Notes: a model not told the origin generated them from the letters alone. Counted from the first letter of the stretch, positions 36,915 through 47,848 are shown. The stretch is DNA of 64,000 nucleotides from Leptotrichia hofstadii (GCF_007990525.1 NZ_AP019823.1:1984001-2048000), one strand, 5' to 3'. Numbers and translations: made by a program.

Positions 36915-37916
36915 TTAATTTTTTTTAGTTTCTACCATTTTAGCCTGTTTTAAAATGCTGTCTGGTATTTTTATTCCCAATAATTGCATATTCTGCCTAT
37001 TAATTTCTATTTGAAGATTTTTAACTGTTTCTATTGGGATTTCATTTGGTTTCTTGCCTTTTAGTAAAATTTCCGCTGCGATTTCTCCAGAACGGTAACC
37101 GATATTGTAGTCGGTAGTTCCTTGTGAAATCAGCCCTCCTGCATTTGAGTAAACGTCATTTGTAGCTAGAACTGGGACTTTTGCGTTGTTAAAAACATCC
37201 AGTATTGCCGCAAAATATGATGCTACTGTGTTGTCCTGAATGGCATAGTAGATATCAATGTCCTTTGAAATAAGATTTGCCGCGGCAACCATTTCCGTAC
37301 CGTTTGTAACGGCTTTTTCCACTACTGTGAATCCATGCTCTCCTGCCAGTTTTTTCAAATTATTTACTTCAGAAACTGAATTTTGTTCAGACGAATTATA
37401 AATGATTCCTATTTTTTTCGCTTCTGGTAATAATTCTCTCATTAATTTTAAATTTTCTTTAATTGGGGCTGCCCCGCTTGTTCCTGTAACATTAGGAATT
37501 CCTACTAGTCCTGCACTTTTTGGATCTGTAACTGAACCAAATATAACTGGCGTTTCGCTTCCAATCTGATTTTTAGCCGCTTGTGCCGTTGGCGTTGTAA
37601 TCGCAAATACCAAATCCTTCTTATCTGCTGCGAACTGTTTCATAATTAATGTCTGATTGCTCATATCATTATTTGCAATCTTGTCATCATAATCAGCTTT
37701 TACTCCAGCCTTTTCCAACGCATCTTTAAACCCTTGTTTTGCAGCATTTAACGCTGGATGGTCTACAATCTGTGACAATCCAATCTTATAAACCTTTTCA
37801 CTAACTTTGGAATCCTTTTTTTGCTCTTGAGAATCATTACTTTTTTTGTTTCCGCAAGACAAAAGCATTCCTCCTAACATACCAAATAATAGTACACCTC
37901 TCATAATTTTTTTCAT
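36915..37916 (-). CDS. ABC transporter substrate-binding lipoprotein (TrpX/YcjN-like, PF04392)
   Basis: A 333-residue solute-binding lipoprotein: lipobox LLSC with the cysteine near residue 21, then the two-lobe fold of the PF04392 group (KIGLSQIVDHPALNAAKQGFKDAL, GTSGAAPIKENLKLMRELLPEAKKIGIIYNSSE, and DVYSNAGGLISQGTTDYNIGYRSGEIA). Members bind tryptophan, other amino acids or purines and normally sit beside permease and ATPase genes. Here none is adjacent, so the partners are encoded elsewhere or the gene is an orphan. AGGAGG precedes the ATG. Confidence 0.85.
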   Translation of the reverse strand: MKKIMRGVLLFGMLGGMLLSCGNKKSNDSQEQKKDSKVSEKVYKIGLSQIVDHPALNAAKQGFKDALEKAGVKADYDDKIANNDMSNQTLIMKQFAADKKDLVFAITTPTAQAAKNQIGSETPVIFGSVTDPKSAGLVGIPNVTGTSGAAPIKENLKLMRELLPEAKKIGIIYNSSEQNSVSEVNNLKKLAGEHGFTVVEKAVTNGTEMVAAANLISKDIDIYYAIQDNTVASYFAAILDVFNNAKVPVLATNDVYSNAGGLISQGTTDYNIGYRSGEIAAEILLKGKKPNEIPIETVKNLQIEINRQNMQLLGIKIPDSILKQAKMVETKKN

Positions 37917-38119
37917 CTGTTTTCCTCCTAAAATAAATAATTTTTAAATCGTACTATTATTTTACCATATTTTTAAAAAATTTCCAGTATATTTTGAAAT
38001 ATATTATTTTTTTAAATATATATTAATTAATCATTCAGTATTTTATTAGGCTTTTTCTTAATGGTATACCATTTTTTATTGCAATAGCAGATTTTTTGTA
38101 AAGTTTTAATTTTTAAAAA

Positions 38120-38220
38120 TTAAAAATTATATTTTAATTATTTAAAAATATTAGTTTTTTATTCCTTTGCAATAAATTTGTTATTTAAACTGAGTCTAGT
38201 ATAAAATATGTCTTATAATA
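38120..38220. repeat. Partial copy of the inverted-repeat element family
   Basis: AAAATTATATTTTAATTATTTAAAAATATTAG and the following TTTGTTATTTAAACTGAGTCTAGTATAAAA part resemble the right half of the element at 48450-48565. The left end is not recognised. Apart from this and the terminator at 38229, the gap 37917-38332 shows only AT-rich sequence. Confidence 0.45.
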
Positions 38221-38228
38221 CAAAGATA

Positions 38229-38257
38229 TAAAAAGAAGGCCGCCATTTCTGGCAGCC
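38229..38257 (-). terminator. Terminator of the autotransporter gene
   Basis: On the minus strand GGCTGCCA-GAAA-TGGCGGCC (38238-38257 complement), then TTCTTTTT. A stable GC-rich stem. Confidence 0.9.
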
Positions 38258-38332
38258 CTCTCTAATCAAGCTATTTATTGTAGCCGTCAAGGCTTCTTCC
38301 GTTCATCGTTAAAATTTTCTGTAAGACCATAA

Positions 38333-41300
38333 TTAGTACATTACTTTCAATCCTAATCCTGCTCTGAAGTTATGCCCTTTCGTATCGTATCCTGTGTTTA
38401 CTGTCATTCCCAGTCTACCGTTGTCAAGTCCTAGTTTCAAGTCAGACTTGAAGTTTCCTCTTCTGTCTTCCTTGTCTCCCTTGATTGTGTAGTAGTCTGT
38501 CCATGCTCCTTTAATTCTTGCCTCGTTCTCTACCTCGTTAAGTCTTCCTAGCTCGTTTTCATAGCTGAATCCTAAGCTTGCTGTGAACTTAGAGTTCTTG
38601 AACACTGGCTGGCTGTATCTGAAGTCAATTCCAGCTTTTGGCTTGATTGAGTAGTAGTCATCGCTCTTAACTTTAAGTGCCATGTCTCCATCTTCATTTA
38701 CAGTTGAGAATCTTCCGTATTCGAAGTTCAATCCTACGCTAGGTACTATGCTGAATCCTTGGTTAATTCTGAATACTTTTTCAAGGTTAGCATTTAACCC
38801 TGCTCCGTATGTATAGTAGTTAGATTTAGCTCTGAATTCTTTATCTACTACCCAGAATCTACGTTTAGTATCAGTTCTTCCGAAGAATCCTTCTCCACCT
38901 ACAGTTATAGTAAACGTTCCGTTTTCATCAAGCGGAGTTTGTTTGAATACTCCTGCTTTAGCCATAGCTTGATTTTCATAAGATCTAGCTAAGTCTTTGA
39001 ATGTGAAGTAGTTGTTTGTTACACCTGCATAGAATCCTGATTTTTCTCCAAGTTTAACTGTTTCGTCTTCATGAACGTATACCATACCTCCTGCATTACT
39101 TCTCCAATCTGGAATTCCTGCAGTATCAGTCTTGTATTCGTTTCTTTGTCCGAATGCTTTGAACTTGTTAGAATCTTTCGATCCGTTTGTTTCACTTCTT
39201 AATTGTGCAACTTCGTTGCTTAGGATATCTGAAGTTGACTTAGTTCTTTGTTGGATTCCACCATAGATATGTCCTCTCATTTGGTCGAATGCTTGTGCAA
39301 GAATATGTCCTTCTCCGTTTCCTAGGCTATTAAGTTTGTTAAAGATCATCTTTTCTTCACTACCTGGTCTTGCAATTTCGTAAATGTTATCCAAGTTGTT
39401 AGTGAAGTTTACTAACGAATGATCATCATCGAATGCAAATGAGTGGTATGGAACTTTACTCATGTATATTTCTGTCAATTCGTTATTATCGTCAATCTTA
39501 GCTAATACTTGCCATGTCAAGCTTGCTGACAATGGATTTACTCTTGCTCCTCCTGGCAATCTTCTCAACGCATCGTTAAATGGTTTCAAGATGTTGCTCT
39601 TAGCAAGAAGGTTTCCATCATCATCATATCTATCTCCAATTCTGATTGCTTTAGAGTTAGTATATTGAGTAGCTTCTGGTCCAAAGTACAAGTCAACTTT
39701 TCCTAAGTTTGGTAAGTTTTGAATACCATCTATAGGGTTAGTGTATCTAACACCTGATGTATCAACATACATTCCGATGCTTGTAACTTCTGACATTTGT
39801 TGATTATGGTATGCAGGGAATGCAGGGTTTCCATATTCATCTTTTGCCCAAAGCGGTATAATAGTTGTTCCTCCACTTTGCACGCTGCTGCTTACGAATA
39901 CATGTTCTCCCCAGTCTCCAGGGTTAGTTGCATCAGATTCTACATTGAAGATTGGAGTATCAATTCCATCAACCGTTACCTTAGTTATAGGTACGATGTC
40001 TGGAGCTGTTATTGTTGTTCCTACACCTGTTGTCTTAGGATTTCCTGTTGTTCCTTCTTCGATTGAGCTTTCGCTTCCTCCGTAAAGGTCAGTTCCTCCG
40101 TGACCGTTAGTATTTCCTGTTGTAACTGCTGCAGAAGTGTTATATCTTGGATCTCCTGTAGTAAGAACTTCTGTTGGGTTTCCATTAGCATCAACTATGA
40201 ATCTTGATCCGTCTGTAACAATTCCATAAGATCCTTGTCCAAGAATATTAATTTTACCGTAGTTCTTGATGTATCCTCCGTTTATTGCTACTACCCCTTT
40301 AAGTTGTGAAGCATTACCTGTGATTTCCCCATGGTTTTCACCGATTGCTCCTCTGTCAAGGTACATACCGATTGAACTGTCACCTTCAAGTCTGATTGTT
40401 CCGTAGTTCTTAGCTACTGAACCTGCTCCTGTAGCGAACATTCCAATTCCTTCTTTTTCCTTAACTACTATTGTTCCGTGGTTTTCAATGTTTCCTTCTT
40501 CTTGCGTTCTGTCAAATACTGCAGTATCGTTATCATTTCTGTAAATGTTACGTCCAGCCGCCATCGCTGCTGAATATTTCATGTTTACTGTATCTGACAT
40601 ACCAGTAGTAATAGTTCCGTAGTTCTTAGATGCTACTGCTGTATTGCTTGAGAAGATACCCACGTTACCAAATCCTAAAGTGTTGTTGTTTTGGTTTTCA
40701 AGGTCATATTGTGATCTAAGGTCGATAGTTCCGTAGTTATCCATGCTTCCCTTAGTATAGTATGCTGTATTATAGTCTCCGTCCATTGTTACGTTGGCAT
40801 AAGACTTACCTCTTGATTCAGTATCTGCTGAGTAGTAGTATACTGCATTTCCTTGTTCGTATACTTCTTCAGGTACTTTAGGGTTGCTTGGTGCAGTTGA
40901 TTTAACATGTCCACCTGCATTGTTGTTTGTTGAGTATGCTAGACGGATTGTTGGCGCATCAAGAGCTGATCCGATTGTAACATCTGTCTGAGCTCCTCCA
41001 TTTTTCTCAGCAAGCACGATTCCGTATGAGTATCTGTCGATATCCATGTCAGCACTTACTTCAACGTTTCTTTGCGCGTTTGTAAGTCTTTGGTTGTTAT
41101 CAATGTATACCCCAATTGCAGAATCTCTTTCTCTAGGAGTGTCTAGTCCTCCAAGAAGCTGCTGGTCAGTTGCGTATGTTGTTTGTCTTGAAATTGGGTA
41201 TGCTGAAGGGTTCTTAAGTATTCCTTCCCCTGTTAATACCTGTTTGTGACCAAGAACTGTGTCGTTTCCGACTTTAAGCTTAGTACTTCTTATTTCAACG

Positions 41301-44300
41301 TTACCGTCTCCTGAATAGATACCGTGGCTGTTCTTGTTAATTGTTATTTCAGACTTAGTTCCATCTTCTTTTGCTCCAGTTTTTACGTTATATCCGTAAA
41401 TAGCCCAGCTTCCAATGTTCTTGTCTATGTCAGTAGTAGCACTTTCAATCTTAATATCTCCATGATTTTCGATTGTAGTGTATACTCCTCCAGTAGCTTT
41501 ATCAGCGTTGTAACCATTTGCGAAGATTCCGATATTTACTTTCTTCATGTCTTCAGATGTTACTAAGTTAGCTTGGTGATTCAATGAATCGTTAAGAGTT
41601 ATTGCTCCATAGTTTACAAAGTTTCCTTTGTTTACTACAGCACCATAAGTTCTTACGTTTGTTACAGATGTTGTATCTTCTTTGATGTCCCCTCTGTTAA
41701 TTACTTTATCGTTAGCATCGTTAGTGTTTACAAGGATACCTGCGATACCCTTAGTAGTTCCTCTTGTGCTCTTTGCGATTTCGTTAGCAAGAGTTACAGC
41801 TGTATCTGCTTTGTTAGTGAACTTGATGTCAAGATCATTTTGAGCTGTTGTAGCTTGAATGTTCTTACCACCGAATGCCATTGCGAATCCGTTCTTGTCA
41901 TTTGCACCGTTATAGTTGTATTGGAATGTCTTAGTATGGTTTGCACCTTCTCCTACGATACTGTCATCCATTGCCCATAATCCAACTCCGTTGTCCTTAG
42001 TTTCTACTGTGAACTTATCAGAGTTTACATTGATTACTGCGCTTTCAGCGTAGATTCCGACACCATTCTTACCTGTAGCAATGTCATTTTTTTGAAGGTC
42101 AAGTGTAAGGCTTCCGATACCACCAAGTGTAGCTTTGTTTGCAAATGAACCTAGAACTCCAGCTCCACCTTTAAGGTTAATAACTCCTCCTGCATATTGC
42201 CATCCGTTAGAATAGTTATTGTTGCTCTTGTTTACAAGGGCAATACCTACTCCTCTTGCATCAGGTGATGTTACATTTTCATTTCTTACGTCAATACCTG
42301 TTGTACCAACTGTGCTGTTTATATAGTCAATTGTTACCTTGCTTGAATCAGCATTGTTTCTGTTTTCTCCGTAGATACCTACTGCAAGGTCTCCCTCAAC
42401 ATAAATCTTACCGTCTTCATGCTTGATTTCTATTGAGTTGTCCACTCCTGAGTGATTATTCAAGTCTGAGTAGTTGTAGTCAACAAATCCATCTGAGATA
42501 CCAACAATACCGTAGTTTTCACCACTTTCTCTAGAATCATCGCTTCTATTTGCGTTACGTCCTTGTGTAGGCGGATTTGATGTTGGTTTCTTATACTTAC
42601 CTGTTACAGTGATTTCACTGTTTTTCAAGTTGTGGATAATACTTCCGTCTGTTGCAACAATTGCATTACCGTGATCTACGTTTACAAATCCTCCTTTAGA
42701 TCCGTCACCATTCTTAATAGTTCCGAAGTTAACAAGAAGTCCTGTTACCGGTGTTGCCTCAGATCCTCCCCATATATCAACTTTTCCGATATTTTGGAAT
42801 CCTGCTTCATTTTTGTTTGTTTTTCTCCATTTTGAAGATGCGCTCTTAACATCGTCCCATCTGCTCAATGAGTTAGCCATGCTAAGTCCTACATTTCTTA
42901 CTTGGTAGTTAGAATTTCCTTTAGCATCCTTAAGATCTCTTTCCTGAGCATCTCCACTTACTTTAGCATTATTATTGATAGTTACAAATGTACTTTCCAT
43001 CTTAAGGTCATTGAACACGTCGTTCTTATCTGTTGCAGGTGCAGCAGTAGCTTTACTTGTTTCGATATCTTCGATATTTACATCTTGTCCATCTATTTTC
43101 AGTCTGCTGTTTATTAATGATACGTCAACAATTTTATCGCCTTTATTTAGAATTTTCATTCCACCAGCATAAGCTCCAACACCACTTAAAAAGTTACCTG
43201 TTGCAAGCCCTGTACCTGATTTACCTGACTTGTCTTTAGTCCAATTAATTTCATCGGCAGCCTGGTTAACAACACCGATTGTTACATTGTCAGAAAGAAT
43301 GTTTGTTGTTACCTTTTCCATACCTCTGTATTTAGCATTGTTCCAGATAGTCAAGTCTGGCTCGTTACTTGGCTGAGTTACTGTTTTCGCATAGTCAAAC
43401 TCTCTGTTTTGGCTGTCTCCAGCTTCAATTCTAGTTGCACCTGCATTACCGTTACCGTTGTAAATGTTACCTGTCAACAGGATACCATCATACATATCTA
43501 TATTAGTATCTCCAGTAAATGTTATGCTTGACTGGTCAGTTGTGCTGATTCTCTTAGCATAGAATGGAGATACGTTAGCATGTGAATTTACTGTGCTTGT
43601 TGATTTCGCATGTCTTGTATCACTTTTTACTGTTGCATTAGTTCCGTCTGGTGTAATTTTACCACTTGGGTTATTGTAGTTTTGGTTTACGATATTACCT
43701 TCAAATTCGATTCTACCGTTGTTTTCTCCGTACAATGCACCATATTCGTTGTCAACAATAGTTACTTTTTTCATCTTAACTGAAGCATTATTTTTTGCAA
43801 TAGCTCCAACTCCATAAATCAATGATCCGTTACTGTTGGCTGTTGCTCCACCTTTTTCTTGAACAGAAGTAGAAGCTGTTGCTCCAGTAATATCAATTTC
43901 TCCGCCGTTTATTGCATAAGCACCAATATTGTTATATGTACGCGAATTTGCAGCAGAATCGTTTATGTTATAGTTGTTTGTCGTTGTGTCATCTCCTAAA
44001 GTTAACCAGTCGGCTGCAACAACGTCTCCACCTTTAATAGTAACTTTTGAGTTGAAGGCACTGTTCTTTCCATTTCGTCCAGGTTGGTATCCGTCAGCAT
44101 AGGCAATAACTGCTCCAGAACCTGCAGCTCTTACATGCTTACCTTTTGTCAGTTCAATTTCTCCACCGTCAACTGCAACGAAAGCACGTCCATCTTTAGC
44201 CATTACATCTACGTTCCCTTTAAATTCTATTTTAGAGGATTTGTTTGTAATTCTTCCACGAATCAGACTTCCTTTAATATCATCAATTTCTCCAGCAGCA

Positions 44301-46927
44301 TATCCCATTATATGATTAGAAGCCACATCAGGAAGTTTGATTTTATCGTAAGTTCTGTCAACTGAAGATGCCGCATGTATTCCATCAGTGATATTAAGAT
44401 CAGAATATTGACTAGCCCCTACTTCAACTGAAGATCCGTTAATTGCGTAAACTGATACACCATTACTTGCATTTGGATGGAATCCAACATTTAATATTTT
44501 AACTTGAACATTGTTTAATTTTGTTCCATTTTTTCCTGCAACAATACTTCCAGCGTCAATAGCATCTGCATTTTGACCATTTGCAGCATAAATAGCTACA
44601 GATCCTTTTGATTCATGAGTTCCACCAAATGCTCCTTGCAATTCAATGTCTCCATTGAATACTCCTGTTTTACCAACTGCTGCACTCTGATTACTTGGTC
44701 CTTGCAAGTTAACCATTATATTATTAGTTCCTTGCATTTGGACATCACCCAAAATCAATTTTGAACCAGAATTAGTTACAGCACCATATCCGTTATACAC
44801 TACGTTATCATCTCCAACAGTGAAAATACGACCACCTAATTGAGAGTTCCATTCACTAACTTTGTCTGTATTTGCTCTATTTAAGTCTGTAGTACCACTT
44901 TGTCCTCTTGCATTTGCAATTTTCAAAGTGTCAATAGCTGAAATCATATTATAAACAATATTTTTCTTACCTTTAAATCTAACATCTACTGGTCCAGTTA
45001 TTTCAACAGTATTAGTAACTCCATTTGCCTCGGTTGCATAACCATCTTGAATATTAAATGCGATATTATTATTAGTATGATTTGCATCTGCATTATCAAT
45101 CACACCATTTGTAGTGTTAAAGTTTCCGATTGAACTCTTATTGTTTGAATTAAATACAAGTTTAACATTTCCAGTATTTCCAGCGTCAGTTACATACGCA
45201 CCACCATTACCGTTATAAATTGAAACATCCACGTCATCTATATTAACAGTTGCTCCAGCTGCAGCTTTCAAGAATGTCCCACCTGGATTTGTACGTCCAA
45301 TATTAGCATCTATATTTGACGCAGCCGTTGTTTCATTCGTGTATATCAATTGCGTTCTATAAGAAGGTGCAGCTTCTGCTAAATGGTTATCTGTATTGAT
45401 ATTATTATATACGGAATTCCAGTTATTATAAAGTGTACTTCCGTTACCTTGTCCAGCAGCACTGTATATCATGTCAGTCAAAGATAAATTATAATACGTT
45501 GTAGCTGCGGTACCATCAGGATTACTAACTATTGAAGGCGTTCCTCCAGCATTAGTTATTAATTGTTCAAAATAGGCTTGTCTTGCAGCCGTTTCGGTAG
45601 GGTATGTTGCAGTACTTAACGGATGAGTCCAGTAGGGACTAGTAGGGGTTGGGGGTACATGGTAAGCTACTGCTCCACCGGCATTGGCCGTACTTCTTGC
45701 GTTACTTATTTCATCATAAGTTAATCCTGTACTATCTATCTCAACAGTATGATTAGTAGCATAATAATTGCTTATAGAATTACGTAGGGTCGCAGTAGTG
45801 CGGTATCCCCACCATCCTCCCCAATATGTAGAATAACCAAAGTTGCTAACCGCATCATATCCTGTAGCTAGTGTTCCAGGTGTGAAATATTGATTACTTA
45901 CTGTTGTAGGAGGTGTACCTACAGTTGCAAGAGGTGTAATTCCTGTTGCAACATTTGAATATTGTACATTTGTACTAAAAGTACTGTATGGATCCCACCA
46001 CCAAGCAGTTCCAGAAGTACCAAATTCTGTATTGTAGTATGAACTTCCACTAGATGCGTTTCCGTTTTCCATAGTCGCATGAGTAGCTGCTGTTCCACCA
46101 ATTGAAGTAGCACTCATTGTATTCAACGGATTGTTTCTTGTACCAACAGTCCATCCATTATACGTTCTTATTTTGTCATTTGAGAAATTAAATGTAGTGT
46201 CGCCATCATTTCTCCATCCCTTAATATTATTATTATTGGAATTTACATTTTGCAAAGGAACATAAGATGTACTTGTTCCATTTTGCACATAGTTAGCAGG
46301 TTTTACCCATGGAGTGCTTGTTGGAACATTTGGATTGAAGCTTACATCTTTTGGCATGTTAATGTTGTCAATTTTGTATGCTTCGTATGGTTTGTATGGT
46401 TCATGTACATTTGCAGGATTGATTGTAAGCGAGTTTGGCTCCTTGTTTCTTTGCACATGAAGGTTTGTTGCCCCATATTCATGCTTGCTTGCATCAAATA
46501 CATACTTAGTCAGGTCGTTAGTTCTGTTGTAGTATTCTAAGTATTTTCCTCCACGTCCTCTGTACGATGTTCTCCAGTCGTTGTTAGTGAATCCTGTTGC
46601 AAACTGGAATGAAGCCCAAGGACTCTTGATTACTTGATCTCCTTGCTCCATAAGCAGGATAAGTTCTCTTTCAGCTCCTTTGATTGACTTTTCGTTTTCC
46701 TGTCTTGCACGTATAAACGACTGTCTAAGATCTGTTATCGTATCGTATGCCGATGCTGATATTTCCTGTTGTTCCTCAACAACGTCTGCACTAAGTGTTT
46801 TTGGTGCAAGTGTAAGAAGCCCTGTTACAAGGAATGTGATCAGCAGGCTGTCAGAATAGTGTACGTCTTTACATCTTTTTACAAACGATCGCAAGTCTTT
46901 TGCAATCTGTCGTAAGTTATTACTCAT
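38333..46927 (-). CDS. Giant autotransporter adhesin (type V secretion)
   Basis: The 2864-residue surface protein has a Leptotrichia/Fusobacterium-type N-terminal extension (MSNNLRQIAKDLRSFVKRCK) with a signal-like hydrophobic stretch to about residue 47. A charged helical segment and an aromatic low-complexity region (about 100-530, rich in Asn, Thr, Tyr) follow. Then comes a very long passenger of short beta-helix repeats with the recurring pattern NYGTI / NHGTI / NKGD (about 560-2400). A transmembrane beta-barrel fills the last 270 residues, ending in GLKVMY with a terminal aromatic residue. Such proteins export their own passenger and act in adhesion or aggregation. AAGGAGG stands 5 nt before the ATG. 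No protease or lipase motif is seen. Confidence 0.93.
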   Translation of the reverse strand: MSNNLRQIAKDLRSFVKRCKDVHYSDSLLITFLVTGLLTLAPKTLSADVVEEQQEISASAYDTITDLRQSFIRARQENEKSIKGAERELILLMEQGDQVIKSPWASFQFATGFTNNDWRTSYRGRGGKYLEYYNRTNDLTKYVFDASKHEYGATNLHVQRNKEPNSLTINPANVHEPYKPYEAYKIDNINMPKDVSFNPNVPTSTPWVKPANYVQNGTSTSYVPLQNVNSNNNNIKGWRNDGDTTFNFSNDKIRTYNGWTVGTRNNPLNTMSATSIGGTAATHATMENGNASSGSSYYNTEFGTSGTAWWWDPYSTFSTNVQYSNVATGITPLATVGTPPTTVSNQYFTPGTLATGYDAVSNFGYSTYWGGWWGYRTTATLRNSISNYYATNHTVEIDSTGLTYDEISNARSTANAGGAVAYHVPPTPTSPYWTHPLSTATYPTETAARQAYFEQLITNAGGTPSIVSNPDGTAATTYYNLSLTDMIYSAAGQGNGSTLYNNWNSVYNNINTDNHLAEAAPSYRTQLIYTNETTAASNIDANIGRTNPGGTFLKAAAGATVNIDDVDVSIYNGNGGAYVTDAGNTGNVKLVFNSNNKSSIGNFNTTNGVIDNADANHTNNNIAFNIQDGYATEANGVTNTVEITGPVDVRFKGKKNIVYNMISAIDTLKIANARGQSGTTDLNRANTDKVSEWNSQLGGRIFTVGDDNVVYNGYGAVTNSGSKLILGDVQMQGTNNIMVNLQGPSNQSAAVGKTGVFNGDIELQGAFGGTHESKGSVAIYAANGQNADAIDAGSIVAGKNGTKLNNVQVKILNVGFHPNASNGVSVYAINGSSVEVGASQYSDLNITDGIHAASSVDRTYDKIKLPDVASNHIMGYAAGEIDDIKGSLIRGRITNKSSKIEFKGNVDVMAKDGRAFVAVDGGEIELTKGKHVRAAGSGAVIAYADGYQPGRNGKNSAFNSKVTIKGGDVVAADWLTLGDDTTTNNYNINDSAANSRTYNNIGAYAINGGEIDITGATASTSVQEKGGATANSNGSLIYGVGAIAKNNASVKMKKVTIVDNEYGALYGENNGRIEFEGNIVNQNYNNPSGKITPDGTNATVKSDTRHAKSTSTVNSHANVSPFYAKRISTTDQSSITFTGDTNIDMYDGILLTGNIYNGNGNAGATRIEAGDSQNREFDYAKTVTQPSNEPDLTIWNNAKYRGMEKVTTNILSDNVTIGVVNQAADEINWTKDKSGKSGTGLATGNFLSGVGAYAGGMKILNKGDKIVDVSLINSRLKIDGQDVNIEDIETSKATAAPATDKNDVFNDLKMESTFVTINNNAKVSGDAQERDLKDAKGNSNYQVRNVGLSMANSLSRWDDVKSASSKWRKTNKNEAGFQNIGKVDIWGGSEATPVTGLLVNFGTIKNGDGSKGGFVNVDHGNAIVATDGSIIHNLKNSEITVTGKYKKPTSNPPTQGRNANRSDDSRESGENYGIVGISDGFVDYNYSDLNNHSGVDNSIEIKHEDGKIYVEGDLAVGIYGENRNNADSSKVTIDYINSTVGTTGIDVRNENVTSPDARGVGIALVNKSNNNYSNGWQYAGGVINLKGGAGVLGSFANKATLGGIGSLTLDLQKNDIATGKNGVGIYAESAVINVNSDKFTVETKDNGVGLWAMDDSIVGEGANHTKTFQYNYNGANDKNGFAMAFGGKNIQATTAQNDLDIKFTNKADTAVTLANEIAKSTRGTTKGIAGILVNTNDANDKVINRGDIKEDTTSVTNVRTYGAVVNKGNFVNYGAITLNDSLNHQANLVTSEDMKKVNIGIFANGYNADKATGGVYTTIENHGDIKIESATTDIDKNIGSWAIYGYNVKTGAKEDGTKSEITINKNSHGIYSGDGNVEIRSTKLKVGNDTVLGHKQVLTGEGILKNPSAYPISRQTTYATDQQLLGGLDTPRERDSAIGVYIDNNQRLTNAQRNVEVSADMDIDRYSYGIVLAEKNGGAQTDVTIGSALDAPTIRLAYSTNNNAGGHVKSTAPSNPKVPEEVYEQGNAVYYYSADTESRGKSYANVTMDGDYNTAYYTKGSMDNYGTIDLRSQYDLENQNNNTLGFGNVGIFSSNTAVASKNYGTITTGMSDTVNMKYSAAMAAGRNIYRNDNDTAVFDRTQEEGNIENHGTIVVKEKEGIGMFATGAGSVAKNYGTIRLEGDSSIGMYLDRGAIGENHGEITGNASQLKGVVAINGGYIKNYGKINILGQGSYGIVTDGSRFIVDANGNPTEVLTTGDPRYNTSAAVTTGNTNGHGGTDLYGGSESSIEEGTTGNPKTTGVGTTITAPDIVPITKVTVDGIDTPIFNVESDATNPGDWGEHVFVSSSVQSGGTTIIPLWAKDEYGNPAFPAYHNQQMSEVTSIGMYVDTSGVRYTNPIDGIQNLPNLGKVDLYFGPEATQYTNSKAIRIGDRYDDDGNLLAKSNILKPFNDALRRLPGGARVNPLSASLTWQVLAKIDDNNELTEIYMSKVPYHSFAFDDDHSLVNFTNNLDNIYEIARPGSEEKMIFNKLNSLGNGEGHILAQAFDQMRGHIYGGIQQRTKSTSDILSNEVAQLRSETNGSKDSNKFKAFGQRNEYKTDTAGIPDWRSNAGGMVYVHEDETVKLGEKSGFYAGVTNNYFTFKDLARSYENQAMAKAGVFKQTPLDENGTFTITVGGEGFFGRTDTKRRFWVVDKEFRAKSNYYTYGAGLNANLEKVFRINQGFSIVPSVGLNFEYGRFSTVNEDGDMALKVKSDDYYSIKPKAGIDFRYSQPVFKNSKFTASLGFSYENELGRLNEVENEARIKGAWTDYYTIKGDKEDRRGNFKSDLKLGLDNGRLGMTVNTGYDTKGHNFRAGLGLKVMY

Positions 46928-47842
46928 ATCTTCCTCCTTAAAGTTTTGAAATAGCCATTAAGGACTATTATTCTTGTTTAGATGTTTCATCCATGCCCTT
47001 TATGGGCGTGAATAGTCTTGTAATCAGAAAACTGTAACAAAAGATTTCAAAAACTGAATGTCCGTGACTCCGAATGACTTCGGAATGTCCTTGAAATGAG
47101 AGGAATATCTAGGTAGTCCTTAAGGGGCGCCCTAAGTGATTTTTTGATGTAAAAGTTTAATTTATGTTAAAACATCTTTAAATAAGTGATTGATAGTGAT
47201 TTCAACAAGTGATATTCTCACGGCACAGCCGTAAGTTTCTTGGGAATTATGTGAAATACATATTTGACCAAGCTCTTCGGATAGTTCCTACCCTGCCATT
47301 TTTAACACCAAAAATATACCATTTTTGAACATAAAACATTTCTAAAACAGATCAGCTAATTAATTTTTTTATAAAAAAAGCAATATTCAATCCATTTTTT
47401 CGGCGTTCTTAAAGTTCTCTAAATAATCTTCACTTTCACGATAAGCGATTTAACCCAATTCATCTAAAAGTAAAACTTCCATTTTTCAAAATTTCTAAAC
47501 CATTTCTAACATTTTTTATTCCTTTCTTTAATAAAAAACGACATAATATGTATCCAACAGGCTCAAAGCCCATTAGCCATGATATTATGCTAGATTAGTC
47601 CTGATTCAGCATTTTTTATGGGAAGCATTCAAATTTAGTTTCAGAGATGAAAAATTTCTTATCCCAAATCATCATTTCTAAATTACATTTCCAAAATCGT
47701 CCTAAATTTCATTGCCATTCAATTTTTTAAAACTTAACGGATACAATAGCTCAATTTAAAAAACTTATTCAATTCCTCAAGATTTTCCTTTTCTTATTTA
47801 ATAAAATTTTTTATCCGTATCATTTTAAAAGACTATTGAAAC
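46928..47842 (-). other. Long structured leader of the autotransporter gene
   Basis: If the promoter at 47849-47877 is used, the mRNA has a leader of about 915 nt. It holds TTAAGGACTA and TAGTCCTTAA (46958-46967 and 47114-47123), a perfect 10-bp inverted repeat 146 nt apart. It also holds local hairpins CCGAA-GTCA-TTCGG, ACGGC-TGT-GCCGT and GCCC-ATAAA-GGGC, and four (A/T)AGTGAT(A/T) octamers between 47134 and 47214. No gene of convincing length is present. Confidence 0.5.
47387..47482 (-). pseudogene. Small gene remnant in the autotransporter leader
   Basis: A 10-codon ORF (MEVLLLDELG, 47450-47482) is followed in frame, after one TAA, by IAYRESEDYLENFKNAEKMD and a stop. The amino acid usage looks protein-like on both sides of the stop, as in a decayed gene. 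The family is not recognised. Confidence 0.25.
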
Positions 47843-47848
47843 AATCTT

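Noticed and set aside
40200..42200. Recurrent short motifs that look like a direct-repeat array
   Set aside because: They encode the repeating NYGTI-type beta-helix turns of the autotransporter; spacing is irregular, so it is not a CRISPR or tandem repeat locus.
38600..46000. Plus-strand open frames across the autotransporter region
   Set aside because: They are short, lack ribosome sites and run antisense to a continuous 2864-codon gene.
47387..47482. IstB-like transposition helper remnant (LLLDELG)
   Set aside because: Ten residues resembling a Walker B motif are too few to name a family; kept only as an unassigned remnant.
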